The position numbers and the translations under genes were made by a program. Positions 55,787 to 64,000 of a stretch of DNA of 64,000 nucleotides are shown here, in pieces (position 1 is the first letter of the stretch; every line of letters begins with the position of its first letter). Under the pieces are notes generated by a model. The model was not told where the DNA came from, made no database searches, and saw only the letters and a list, made by a program, of their open reading frames with translations. Source of the stretch: Bryopsis sp. KO-2023 (lineage: Eukaryota; Chlorophyta; Ulvophyceae; Bryopsidales; Bryopsidaceae); NCBI GenBank assembly GCA_030272585.1, contig BSYQ01000010.1, forward strand, positions 1 to 64,000, written 5' to 3'.

Positions 55787-55798
55787 GCTCCGAAACCA
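55787..55798 (-). other. Primer-binding site of LTR2
   Basis: The minus strand reads TGGTTTCGGAGC two bases inside the 5' LTR; shared with the other three families. Confidence 0.88.
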
Positions 55799-55800
55799 AT

Positions 55801-56225
55801 TGATAGTGAAGCTTGTGGGTGACGCAATAGTGGTCGGCTGTGTTGATTGGATTCGTGATAACTTGCTGGCTAACGCAAGTATACTTGTGGGGTTTGTTGG
55901 TTTAGACAACTCTCTAGCTAGCGCGGTTGTGAACGCTACTAGAGCACTTGGGTTGGGAAGTGATTGCGTCAGGCAAACACTTAACACACACACACAAACA
56001 CACACACAAGCGGGAACACACCAATCCCACGAATCCCGAGTTCTTACAAAGTAAAGTGAATGAATGAATGTCAAAACAACGAGTGGGCCTCTTAAGTACC
56101 CCTAAGTGTAGTACGCTGACGCATGCCCCAAACTCTGGGTCTAATCTGTCTTACTCGTGAACCCACATGCGTCAGCCACCCTCGGCTCTATCCCAAACTA
56201 CCTCGTGAGCGCTAAAAGACTAACA
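55801..56225 (-). repeat. LTR2 5' LTR
   Basis: 425 bp, identical by eye to 46121-46545, next to the PBS and followed outside by GTAGG. Confidence 0.95.
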
Positions 56226-56230
56226 GTAGG

Positions 56231-56805
56231 GTTGATGTGAGGCCGTTTAGAGTACGCTGGGGGTTGTGGAGGTCACCCGCCGGAAAGCCCATAGTAAGTG
56301 TGGAATTATCATGTTTGAATATTCGGTTAACACAGGGATGGTCCGCAGTGTGATTGCGGTTAAAGCGCCAACTGTGTTTGGAAAGAGATGAGTTTTGTGA
56401 GATTTTGAAGGGTCCTAATGTTTGCTTTATCGAAGATGTTTGATGGATACATGTTTGGAGAAAAGGATGTTGATTTCTTTGAATCATTTGAAGTGAGAAG
56501 TTCTATTCAAAATTGATTTTAAAGATCGGTTAAGGTTACGTCAACGGTATGGGACGTTGACATCTGTTTGGAATTTATGGGAAGAAAGTTCAAGTAGTCG
56601 TGGACCTGGGGCGACGTAGGATAAAGAAGCCGGGAAGTGAATTTGAAGATAAATTTGATAATGGTTGAACTTTGAGTGGAATTGATGGTTGGATTTTGGA
56701 ATGAGTGTTTCTGGAAGTTTATTTGTGAGGTGTTTGGAAAAGAAAGTTGTGAAAGATCAATGGAAAAGAGAAAATCGAGGACGATTTGTATGAAGAAAGG
56801 GGAAT
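56231..56805 (+). other. LTR4 internal sequence, right part, with polypurine tract
   Basis: Continuation of the LTR4 interior after LTR2. No supported gene. It ends in GAAGAAAGGGGAAT (about 56792-56805), a good polypurine tract directly before the 3' LTR. Confidence 0.75.
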
Positions 56806-57108
56806 TGTTACGATATAAGATCCTTTGAGACGTTTGGAACAGGCGTGTAAGACATTGGGTAGCTTCAGGGTAGCTTTTTTAGGTAATGGGACGTAAGGTT
56901 TGGTCATGGAAGCTAAAGAAAGCTATCAGAAGGTTTAGAAGGTTTGGAATGTTCTAGAACAGGGAAGTTCACTAGGAACTTCTGGTTCTCCAGGTTCTTC
57001 ATAGCTCTCTGTTCACAGCACGCCTGAGTATATATTTCTTTGTATTCGAACGTTTTTTAACTTTTTCCCATTGAGTAACTTCTGGTTCGACCTTTCCTTC
57101 TTGTGACA
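56806..57108 (+). repeat. LTR4 3' LTR
   Basis: 303 bp, matching 44956-45242 except for scattered changes and about 16 extra bases near the 3' end (ACTTCTGGTTCG region). The target duplication CAGAC follows. Confidence 0.9.
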
Positions 57109-58561
57109 CAGACCATGGTACAGGATCTGCTGGGGGAGTTCCTTGACGACTTTGTTGTGGTGTTTATCGACGATATCCTAGTCTTTTCCAACTCGGTGGA
57201 AGAGCACGTCGAACACTTTAAACTGGTCTTTGAACGGTTGCGAAAACATAAGCTGTACGCAAAAGCCAGTAAGTGCGAAGTAGGGGTAGCGGAGACGGAC
57301 TATTTGGGGTATCACTTGTCGGAAAAAGGCCTTCAACCAATGCAGGATAAGGTTAAGGCTATTCAACAATGGAAGGAGTTTACTTCGGTCACTGATGTGC
57401 GAAGTTTCCTGGGAATGGTTTCTTACTATCGTAAGTTCATTCCTGAGTTCGCTAGGATTGCGAGTCCCTTGACGGACCTGACCAAAAGGAATACCGTCTG
57501 GGAATGGGGGCTGAACCAACGCAATGCCTACAACGAGCTTAAGGATCGGATTAGCCGCGCACCGATCTTACTTCTTCCTAACCCGGCGAAAGAATACACC
57601 GTAATAACGGATGCATCTGGGACTGCATATGGAGCAGTCCTTACCCAGGATCATGGAAAGGGCTTGCAACCGATTGCATACCTTTCCAGACGATTGAAAC
57701 CAGCTGAAATGCGATACTCCGCATACGAGCGGGAGCTGGGGGCGATAGCTTACGCTTTAGCCCAGTGGCGACACTACCTAGAGGGATGCGATGGGGGTGT
57801 GAAGGTGTTGACGGACCACAAACCGATCACCCACTTCATGAACTAGAGCACGTTGTCGCGGACCCAAACCCGGTGGTTAAACTCAGGGTTTTTCCAATCC
57901 ATAGGTCCAAAAATCGTCTACATCCAGGGGAAAGCCAATGTGTTGGCTGATGCATTATCCCGGAGCCTTCCTGGTCAGCCGGACCAACTCAATAACCTCT
58001 CCACTTGGGAAGTGGCAGAGAAGGAGGCTTGGAAAGAGGCTTTGAAAAGCGATGAAAAGCTTAAGCCTGTTTTTGAAAGGATGGAACGCGGGACTACACC
58101 GCAATACAAGCTGGATGACGGGTTCTTGTATTATACCAAGACAGACCCAGGTCCTAGTTTGCTTGTGGTCCCTGCATCTTTCCAGAAACGGATTCTGGAG
58201 GAGCATCACGACGTTCCCAGTGCTGGACATGTTGGAGTAGACCGCATGACCGAAGTACTCACCCGCAATTACTGGTGGAAAGGCGTTGGGTTAGCCGTAA
58301 AGGCATACGTGAAAACGTGCCCGACTTGTCAGCTGAACAAATCGGACTTGCAAAGACAGAAAGGTCTTTTGCAGCCGTTGCCTATCCCAGACCAGAAATG
58401 GGAGCAGATTACGACGGACTGGTCACAGACCTACCGTCTTCCCATGGCTTCGCAGCAATCGCCGTCTTTGTAGACTGATTGACGAAGTATGCGAGGTTCG
58501 TACCCTGTAACAAGACTATCACGGCGCCGGACTACGCGAAGCTGTTCGTGGAGAACATATA
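57109..58561 (+). pseudogene. pol of LTR3, part 2 (RT palm, RNase H, integrase N-terminus)
   Basis: It continues the RT frame broken by LTR4. Seen in order: catalytic FIDD near 57166, connection domain (DVRSFLGMVSYYRKFIP), RNase H with TDAS near 57608, a TAG stop at 57844 where LTR2 has Gln, LSRTQTRWL, and the integrase zinc site (HHDVPSAGH, CPTC near 58320). A one-base loss near 58424 shifts the frame inside ITTDLVTDLP, and a TGA stands at 58476 where LTR2 has Arg. The MITE interrupts the integrase after VENIY. Confidence 0.88.
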
Positions 58562-59427
58562 CTTACTCCGTCTGTGTTTAAATGTCCACTTTAGTTTGGG
58601 GTTAAAGTTCAGAAGTGAGACATCCAATTGATGTGAAATTTTGTGAGCAGTATCTCTGATACATGCAGATGAAGCCCACAAAATTTCACATCCATTGGTG
58701 TAGAGGCTGCGATGCAGTGACTCCGAAACCAGAAAAGAAGAAAACCCCCATTTTCACCTTCCTGTGAACGTTTTGACACGTCAAACGTTCATCGTTTGCC
58801 ACAAACTTTTGTGAACACATTCTTTAGATGTTCTGTGGCGAGCTCACAAAATTTCGTCGTAATTGAACCAGTGAGTAAAGCATGATGTCGTCGTTCGGTA
58901 ATCGTGACGACTATAAAACCGAGGAAAGTCGACCTCTGAAACCGAAAATAGCGGCGCAATGCGCGAACTCCACCTCGACCTCACAAACATCGAAAACGAA
59001 ACTCAAGAGACCTTTGCGCGCCAGTTCGCTCGAAAATAGGAGCGAAAGTGACCAAGCTGCCTAGAAAATAGGATTTTGATACGGAATGCCAAGCGCATTA
59101 CACGAGAGGCCAGGTGGAATTTTCAGAGCAAAGTTTGGGGATACGCTGTAAGAAGTGTGTATTGTTGCTTGGTAACAGTATCTCAAAATTTTGGGCTAAT
59201 TTTGGTATGGAAAAAATAAAAGTCGTCGAAGTGAAAATCGAGGTTTTGCTTCGTTTCTGGTTTCGGAGTCACTGCATTGCAACCTCTCGATCAATGGATC
59301 TGAAATTTTGTGGGCTTCATCTACGTGTATCAGAGATGCTGCCCACAAAATTTCACATCAATTGGACGTCTCACTCATGAACTGTAACCCCAAACATAAG
59401 TGGACAGTTATTCACGGACGGAGTAAG
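58562..59427. mobile_element. Tc1/mariner-like MITE in the LTR3 integrase
   Basis: 866 bp, target duplication TA (58560-58561 and 59428-59429). The ends are CTTACTCCGTC and GACGGAGTAAG, the start of long terminal inverted repeats of about 200 bp (left to about 58770, right from about 59220). Repeat arms include AAATTTTGTG motifs. There is no transposase. The tips resemble plant Stowaway elements (CTCCGTC-type). Removing it restores the VENIYKHYGLPK reading of the integrase, which confirms the boundaries. Confidence 0.9.
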
Positions 59428-59429
59428 TA

Positions 59430-60612
59430 CAAGCACTACGGGCTGCCTAAAATCATAGTTTCGGATCGGGACCCAAGGTTCACAAGTTTGTTTTGGACCT
59501 CCCTTTTCAAACTTTTAGGTACTCAGATCCGGATGAGCACTGCATACCATCCTCAAACGGATGGGCAGTCGGAAGTCACCATCCGGGTGCTGGAGGATTT
59601 CCTGCGTCCGTATGTGGAACGGTACCCAGACCGTTGGGTGGTCTATTTGCCGACCGCGGAATTCGCGGCAAATAATTCACGGAATGTCTCCACGGGCTAT
59701 GCGCCAGCCCATCTTCTGTACGGTCAGAACATGGGGCAGATAGTTGTTGCCAGGAAGGGAGTTCGGACGGGCGACGAATCGGAAATGGCGGCTGAGATGG
59801 TACGTCGGATGGACGACCAGATGCGAACCGTGAAAGCGAAGTACGCAGAGGCACAGAACCGCATGTGCACCTCAGCAAACAAGCGTCGTAGGAAAGTGGA
59901 TTTTCAGGTTGGAGACGAAGTGCTGGTACAAAGCAAGTATATTCCCCTTGCTTCACTTCGGAAGATTCCGCCTAAAATCCGCCGACGTTTTGTTGGACCT
60001 TTCCGGGTGACTAGCCGAGTTGGGGCTGTTGCCTACCGTCTGGACCTTCCCGACCACTGGACAATCCATTCGACTTTCCACGTGTCGAAATTGAAGGCTT
60101 ACTCTCGACTTGATGACGATCAGCGAGAGGTAGAGGCTCCGGAGGGGGAGCTAGTGGATGGAACCATTGAGTTCGAGGTCGAGCGCATTCTCAGAGACCG
60201 GGGCACTACTCGCAAGGAGTACCTGGTTCTTTGGAAAGGTTACGACTTGATGGAGTCCACCTGGGAGCCAGAAAGTCACCTGTCCAATGCCCAGGACTTG
60301 CTTAAGGCTTACTTAGCCACTAAGCCGGAGGATAAACCGCACCCTAAGTCTAAGAAAAAGACTAAGATCCAACGGAGAACGCGAACCTACGGAGTCATGA
60401 TCACCCTAGTTACTCTTTGTTTAATGTTATCTTCCGCGGAAAGAGAAGCATTAAGTAGAGAAGGTCAACTTGGAGTACTATCCAGAAGGGATGCCAAGAA
60501 GACTTGGGTTAGGAGCTGCCGAGCAGAACTTGCGGAAAAGCCTTTGAAAAGGTTGCTATCTTTTCGGGAGGACAAGTCACTATCTTTTCCTGCAAACGGG
60601 CAGCACTCTTAG
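59430..60612 (+). pseudogene. pol of LTR3, part 3 (integrase core end and chromodomain)
   Basis: Open frame after the MITE: VSDRDPRF with the second catalytic Asp near 59460, HPQTDGQSE with the Glu near 59568, the GPF module (RRFVGPF near 59985), and a chromodomain (EVERILRDRG, YLVLWKGY, STWEPE near 60175-60290). About 95 extra residues follow the chromodomain, basic at first (KSKKKTKIQRR), to a stop at 60610-60612. No stop lies within this part. The full gene is defective because of parts 1 and 2. Confidence 0.9.
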
Positions 60613-61338
60613 TCCGTGACTGGGACTAAGGACGGTTCGTAGAACGGGTCTAGGGTCGGGTTTACTCCGGGTAGGCTTACCTTACGGTCAGACCACACGC
60701 TCATAGCGAACAGCATCGAGTGATGGAGACATGGGAGGACGTGTTGGTTCATGTCGGACTTGGTGTACTCGGGTCTGTTACCGTAGGTAGGACGAAGGGG
60801 GACTTAAGCAAGAAAGGGTAGAATCAAGTTGGTTCAAACCCGTGTGTGATCGTGACCACCGATAGGGCGTTACTTTCACAAGGGCCGCTAGCTATACGCC
60901 TGGCGCGGCTTAGGCGGAACCATTATCAATTCTGTCTCGCATTTTCGATTACCCTCAGGAAACAGGGTTGCTGACGCGCAAGTTCAGTAGAACGCACAGT
61001 TCAATCGTAATGCCAAAACACAACCCAATCCTGTGAAGAGAAAACGAAGGTGAGGGAGCAAACGGAGAAAGTGGAAAAGGCGGAGGTAGAAAGCAAGAAA
61101 GGCGGCGGAAAAATAGGCAACCCAGTCGGTGGACAGGGTGGTAGCCTAGCCGATTTCTGCCGTTCACCTAACTCTTCCGCACCACTCGTTATTCCACCAA
61201 GTTCCAAGGATCGCAGAAAACCACAAAAGAGCAGATGCGCAGTTTGAGCACGACTTGTTGCAAGCGGTGAACAAACCACCGACTATTCCGCGGACAAGGC
61301 CTCTCTGAACTTTCAAGAGGTCGCGGATAGACTCCTTC
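60613..61338. other. Sequence after LTR3 pol, nothing recognised
   Basis: About 725 bp with short open frames only. A Lys/Glu-rich stretch (about 61050-61130) has protein-like codons but is soon closed. It may be the untranslated tail of LTR3 or the decayed start of the next ORF. Confidence 0.4.
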
Positions 61339-61880
61339 GACGAGAGCTCGTCTTGAATCGATCATGGAGATTGGAAAGGAGGCAACAGTCAAACTTTGGA
61401 ACGTGCAGAAGCCGATCTAGTACGAAGAAACGGCGACTGTCCCTATAAATCAGAGGCTGCCAAGCTTGATTATAGTGGGGTGAACTATGCTCTCGGGAAA
61501 ATAGCGAAGCGAGCTCAGAAGCACTTCGAGGTACCTGACTTTCCCGACGAGTTACAGGATATACCTCAGCCTAGGCAGGTGAATGAGATCACGGACAGGC
61601 TGGAGGTTAAGCACAAAAGGAAGGCGGCAGCGGAGAACGCCAAGAAACGGAAAGCGTGAAAGAAGGTGCCCCGGGGATCAATGCCGGGCGCAGATCCGGG
61701 TACCGAGAAAGGAGGCGAAACGGGTGGCGAATCAGATCAGCCACCAGGAGGGACACCGATCCCAACGGACTCTTCGTCTAGCAAGAGTTCGGCCGACCTT
61801 GATTTGGCATATGACTTGATCGACTTGGCGGAGGAAAACATTGTCCGAGCAGCACACTGGGCAGCGGACTCAGTTCGCAG
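61339..61880 (+). pseudogene. Unrecognised ORF with one internal stop, C-terminus hit by hAT-A
   Basis: One frame runs from just after a stop near 61339 through LERAEADLVRR, a hydrophilic central part (HFEVPDFPDELQD) and a basic tail (KRKAAAENAKKRKA) to TGA at 61657-61659. It then continues open (PRGSMPGADPG, DLIDLAEENIVRAA) to the hAT-A insertion. Before the insertion the frame would have continued after SVRS with four codons to TGA at 63370-63372. No known domain is recognised. No upstream ATG start is evident in this frame. It may be the 3' part of a retroelement ORF downstream of LTR3 pol, or a host pseudogene. Confidence 0.4.
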
Positions 61881-62189
61881 CATACTGTGGATCCGATCAC
61901 GATTTAATTGGTCGCCGATTAATCGGCAAGACCGTTTAAATCGTGATCGGCATTTGCCGATTAAATCGATCAGCCGATCAATTTGGTCCGACCGATCATC
62001 GATCATGATCGGCCGATCACCAATCTGATCGGCTGACCGATTTAATCGGCCGATCACGATCACACCGATCAACGTCAGCCGATCAAGTGCCGACAGGTCG
62101 CGGCGCTTGATCGGGATCGGGATCGGAGATGCCGATTAGATCGGATCATGATCGGTCAATTGATCGGTCCATCACAAATGCCAAGAAGT

Positions 62190-62465
62190 CACCACCCGCA
62201 GGTGTTTTTGGGGTGCAGGGATTCAAACCTGGGACCTAACAAATTGGAGACAGATGCATTAACGCTTGGACCACTCGGAACGACGATCACTAGGTCATCC
62301 GTGTCATTATATACCTTAGTTTGTCGGACTGACAGATCACGTATATAATGACACGGATGACCTACTAACCGTGGCTCCGAGTGGTCCAAGCGTTAGTGAG
62401 TTTGCTTCTAGTCCGTTAGGTACCCGGTTTGAATCCTTCTACCTAAAAAACACCTGCGGGTGGTG
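62190..62465. repeat. tRNA-like foldback in hAT-A copy 2
   Basis: The same outer arms (CACCACCCGCAGGTG) and paired tRNA-like inner arms as at 7607-7882, with more substitutions in both B-box regions. The central TATATAATGACAC pairing is kept. Confidence 0.8.
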
Positions 62466-62633
62466 ACTTGTCGGCATTTCCGCGAGACCGATCAATTCAC
62501 CGATCAAATGATCAATACCGATCATGATCGGATGCAGGTCCGATCAGCATCGGCCGATCACGATCACACCGATCAACGTCAGCCGATCAAGTGCCGACAG
62601 CTCGCGGCGCTTGATCGTGATCGGGATCGTGAT

Positions 62634-63113
62634 CAGACATGGGCTGAGACCCCTGTGCACAGGACAGGACAGAACAGACTGTCTGTTCTGTGCACAGGGT
62701 TGGACCTGTGCTGCACAGGTGCACAGACCTGCACAGCACAGCACAGACCGGGTCTGTGCAGGGTCTGTGCAGGTCTGTGCAAATTCTGTGCAGAGTCTGT
62801 GCAGTTCTGTGCAGAGTCTGTGCAGAGTCTGTGCAGTTCTGTGCAGAGTCTGTGCAGAGTCTGTGCAGTTCTGTGCAGAGTCTGTGCAAATTCTGTGCAG
62901 AGTCTGTGCAGAGTCTGTGCACAGTCTGTGCAGATTCTGTGCTGTTCTGTGCAGTCTGTGCGCCTGTGCAGCACAGATCTGACCCTGTGCACGTCTGTCC
63001 TGGAATTTCGAAAAACAGGACAGCACAGGGTGCACAGGGTGCACAGAACCCGCACAGAACCCTGTCCTGTGCGATGCACAGGACAGGGGTCTGTCCTGTG
63101 CAGCCCATGACTG
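62634..63113. mobile_element. hAT-B copy 2, nested in hAT-A copy 2
   Basis: 480 bp, ends CAGACATGGGCTG and CAGCCCATGACTG, target duplication ATCGTGAT (62626-62633 and 63114-63121). It lies in the opposite orientation to hAT-B copy 1. The interior is a tandem of TCTGTGCAGAG-type units (about 62745-62960), longer than in copy 1. No transposase. Confidence 0.9.
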
Positions 63114-63376
63114 ATCGTGATCGGTTTTGCCGATTTAATCGGTGATCGGTATACCGATCACGATCACGATCACCGATCAACATTTGATCGGCCGATCACG
63201 ATCACGATCACCGATCAGCCAAAAATGAAAAAAAAAAAAAAAAACCGATCATCGCTAAAATCGGTTCTAGGACGCAGTTATGATGTCGGATTACTGCTCT
63301 GACCTAATATTACCTTAGTTTTGGAAGATCGATCAGATCCATAGTATGGTTCGCAGCCAAGCAGCATTCTGAGCAG

Positions 63377-63795
63377 CAGTCATGGGCTGCACAGGACAGA
63401 CCCCTGTCCTGTGCGCCGCACAGGACAGGGGTCTGTGCAGGTTCTGTGCACCCTGTGCTGTCCTGTCCTGTTTTCCGAAAATCCACAGGACAGACCCACG
63501 TCTGTCCTGTACTGTACAAACCCTGTGTGAAACAGAAGTTCGACCCCCTGTACAACCTGTGCGCCCACGTGCGACTGTGCGCAGCACAGTGCGTTGTCTG
63601 CGCAGCACAGTGCGTTGTCTGTGCAGCACAGTGCGCCGTCTGTGCAGCACTGTGCAGCACACAGACCACGTGATCTGTGTGCTGCACAGTGCTGCACAGA
63701 CAACGCACTGTGCTGCACAGACAACGCACTGTGCTGCACAGACGACGCACTGTGCTGCACAGACAACGCACTGTGTTGCACAGTGCGTTCTCTCA
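63377..63795. mobile_element. hAT-B copy 3, left half only, ending in a palindrome
   Basis: It starts CAGTCATGGGCTG and follows hAT-B for about 110 bp (ACAGGACAGACCCC, GTGCACCCTGTGC), then diverges. No CAGCCCATG end and no copy of the preceding CTGAGCAG is seen downstream, so the right boundary is uncertain. The end given is the last base of the 21-bp repeat palindrome. Confidence 0.55.
63566..63795. repeat. Palindrome built of 21-bp repeats
   Basis: The left arm has repeats of GCAGCACAGTGCGTTGTCTG type. The right arm has about four reverse-complement copies. The centre is CACGTG near 63667-63672. Arms of about 105 and 125 bp would form a long hairpin. The bases resemble hAT-B interior motifs (CTGTGCAG), so it probably arose from them by inverted duplication. 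Confidence 0.85.
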
Positions 63796-63929
63796 CTCTT
63801 TCACGGCATCGCCACTACAAATAGAAGGGCGCAACCATTCCTGCCCTTTCGACGTTTTCGCTTGCCGAACCCTTGCCGACCTGTGTGCGTACCTACAGCA
63901 AAAAAAGGAAAAGAAAAGAGAGAAGGAAA

Positions 63930-64000
63930 ATGGCCCCCAAAAAGATCGCTACTTTTGAGGAGAGGGAGGAGCGCGCGTTGCTGGAATTCGATCAAAGGGA
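63930..64000 (+). CDS. Start of an unrecognised ORF, cut by the window edge
   Basis: ATG at 63930 in a purine-rich context (AAGGAAAATGG) opens a frame reading MAPKKIATFEEREERALLEF and on to the window end. The first residues are charged. The 130 bp upstream are pyrimidine-rich, then A-rich, and include a weak TATA-like TACAAATAG near 63816. Too short to assign; it could be a gene or the gag start of another element. Confidence 0.35.
   Translation, partial: MAPKKIATFEEREERALLEFDQR

Larger units (their letters stand above)
46121..56225 (-). mobile_element. LTR2: complete chromovirus with an extra downstream ORF
   Basis: 10105 bp, two LTRs of 425 bp that read identical to me, and target duplication GTAGG (46116-46120 and 56226-56230). 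Read on the minus strand the order is 5' LTR, PBS (55798-55787), gag (883 codons), pol in the -1 frame (protease, RT, RNase H, integrase, chromodomain), a spacer with a TATA-like box, an additional ORF of 624 codons, polypurine tract and 3' LTR. All three ORFs are open. Identical LTRs and open frames point to a recent, possibly competent insertion; LTR4 was its target. Confidence 0.95.
44956..57108 (+). mobile_element. LTR4: short non-autonomous LTR element, host of LTR2
   Basis: LTRs (TGTTACGATATAAG...GTGACA) at 44956-45242 and 56806-57108, target duplication CAGAC on both sides (44951-44955 and 57109-57113). Subtracting LTR2 and its duplication leaves about 2.0 kb, of which about 1.45 kb is internal. 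A PBS follows the 5' LTR and a purine tract precedes the 3' LTR. No gag or pol motif is present. The two LTRs differ in length (287 and 303 bp) near their 3' ends. Removing the element in thought rejoins the LTR3 RT frame exactly at FQT/MVQD. It must be moved by proteins from elsewhere. Confidence 0.92.
39629..60612 (+). mobile_element. LTR3: plus-strand chromovirus, interrupted by LTR4 and a MITE
   Basis: It begins with a 167-bp LTR (TGATAGTAG...CCCCTATCA), a PBS and a leader, then gag, protease, RT, RNase H, integrase and chromodomain in the usual Ty3/gypsy order. RT is split by LTR4/LTR2 (44956-57108) and integrase by a Tc1/mariner-like MITE (58562-59427). At least six in-frame stops and three single-base shifts make it defective. 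I find no 3' LTR copy before 64000, so the end given is the last recognisable coding base and not a proven terminus. It lies in the protease region of LTR2-prime. Confidence 0.9.
61881..63348. mobile_element. hAT-A copy 2, carrying a nested hAT-B
   Basis: Ends CATACTGTGGATC and GATCCATAGTATG, target duplication GTTCGCAG (61873-61880 and 63349-63356). 1468 bp, of which 488 bp are the nested hAT-B and its duplicated 8 bp; the rest aligns with copy 1 along its length. The tRNA-like foldback is present at 62190-62465, but the B-box is changed to GGTTTGAATCC, a CpG-type transition. Confidence 0.92.

Noticed and set aside
58882-59064. 60-codon open frame in the Tc1/mariner-like MITE
   Set aside because: No DDE/D transposase motif and too short; it lies in the unique centre of a MITE.
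63310-63824. Cys/Arg/Gln-rich open frames in the 21-bp repeat palindrome
   Set aside because: A 21-bp unit is divisible by three, so open frames follow automatically from the repeat.

Overview
The window is eukaryotic repeat DNA: a long tandem satellite followed by a dense nest of transposable elements. No bacterial-type operon, rRNA gene, CRISPR array or confident single-copy host gene is visible. The LTR elements are Ty3/gypsy chromoviruses (gag, then protease, RT, RNase H, integrase and chromodomain). The DNA transposons are non-autonomous hAT-like and Tc1/mariner-like elements. The lineage is not settled. The shared primer-binding site TGGTTTCGGAGC resembles the plant initiator-Met type (TGGTATCAGAGC), one MITE has a Stowaway-like end (CTTACTCCGTC), and premature stops fit C-to-T decay at CAG and CGA. 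These hint at the green lineage, but a fungus is not excluded.

Layout. 1-32847: about 67 head-to-tail copies of a 350/351-bp satellite with higher-order structure. It is interrupted by hAT-A (7279-8303, TSD CCCACGCG) and by LTR1 (13963-22141, TSD CCTTC), a large non-autonomous LTR element with near-identical LTRs and a non-coding interior. 32848-39628: LTR2-prime, a decayed minus-strand chromovirus carrying a hAT-B copy in its LTR and a micro-inversion in RT. It is cut off by LTR3.

39629 to at least 60612: LTR3, a plus-strand chromovirus with a stop-riddled gag and pol. Its RT gene is interrupted by LTR4 (44956-57108, TSD CAGAC), a small non-autonomous LTR element. LTR4 is itself interrupted by LTR2 (46121-56225, TSD GTAGG), a complete minus-strand chromovirus with identical LTRs. 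The LTR3 integrase is split by an 866-bp Tc1/mariner-like MITE (58562-59427, TSD TA). 61339-64000: a broken ORF of unknown function, hAT-A copy 2 (61881-63348, TSD GTTCGCAG) with hAT-B nested inside it (62634-63113, TSD ATCGTGAT), a partial hAT-B ending in a large palindrome, and the first codons of an ORF that leaves the window.

How the parts work together. LTR2 looks potentially autonomous: a giant coiled-coil Gag, a Pol reached by -1 frameshifting, and an additional 624-codon downstream ORF with a coiled coil and a cysteine/histidine cluster, which may have its own TATA box. LTR1 and LTR4 encode no enzymes but share the same PBS, so they could be mobilised in trans by LTR2- or LTR3-type elements. 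The order of insertion can be read from the nesting: satellite, then LTR2-prime, LTR3, LTR4, and LTR2 (youngest). The least expected parts are the accessory ORF of LTR2 and the paired tRNA-like foldback inside hAT-A.
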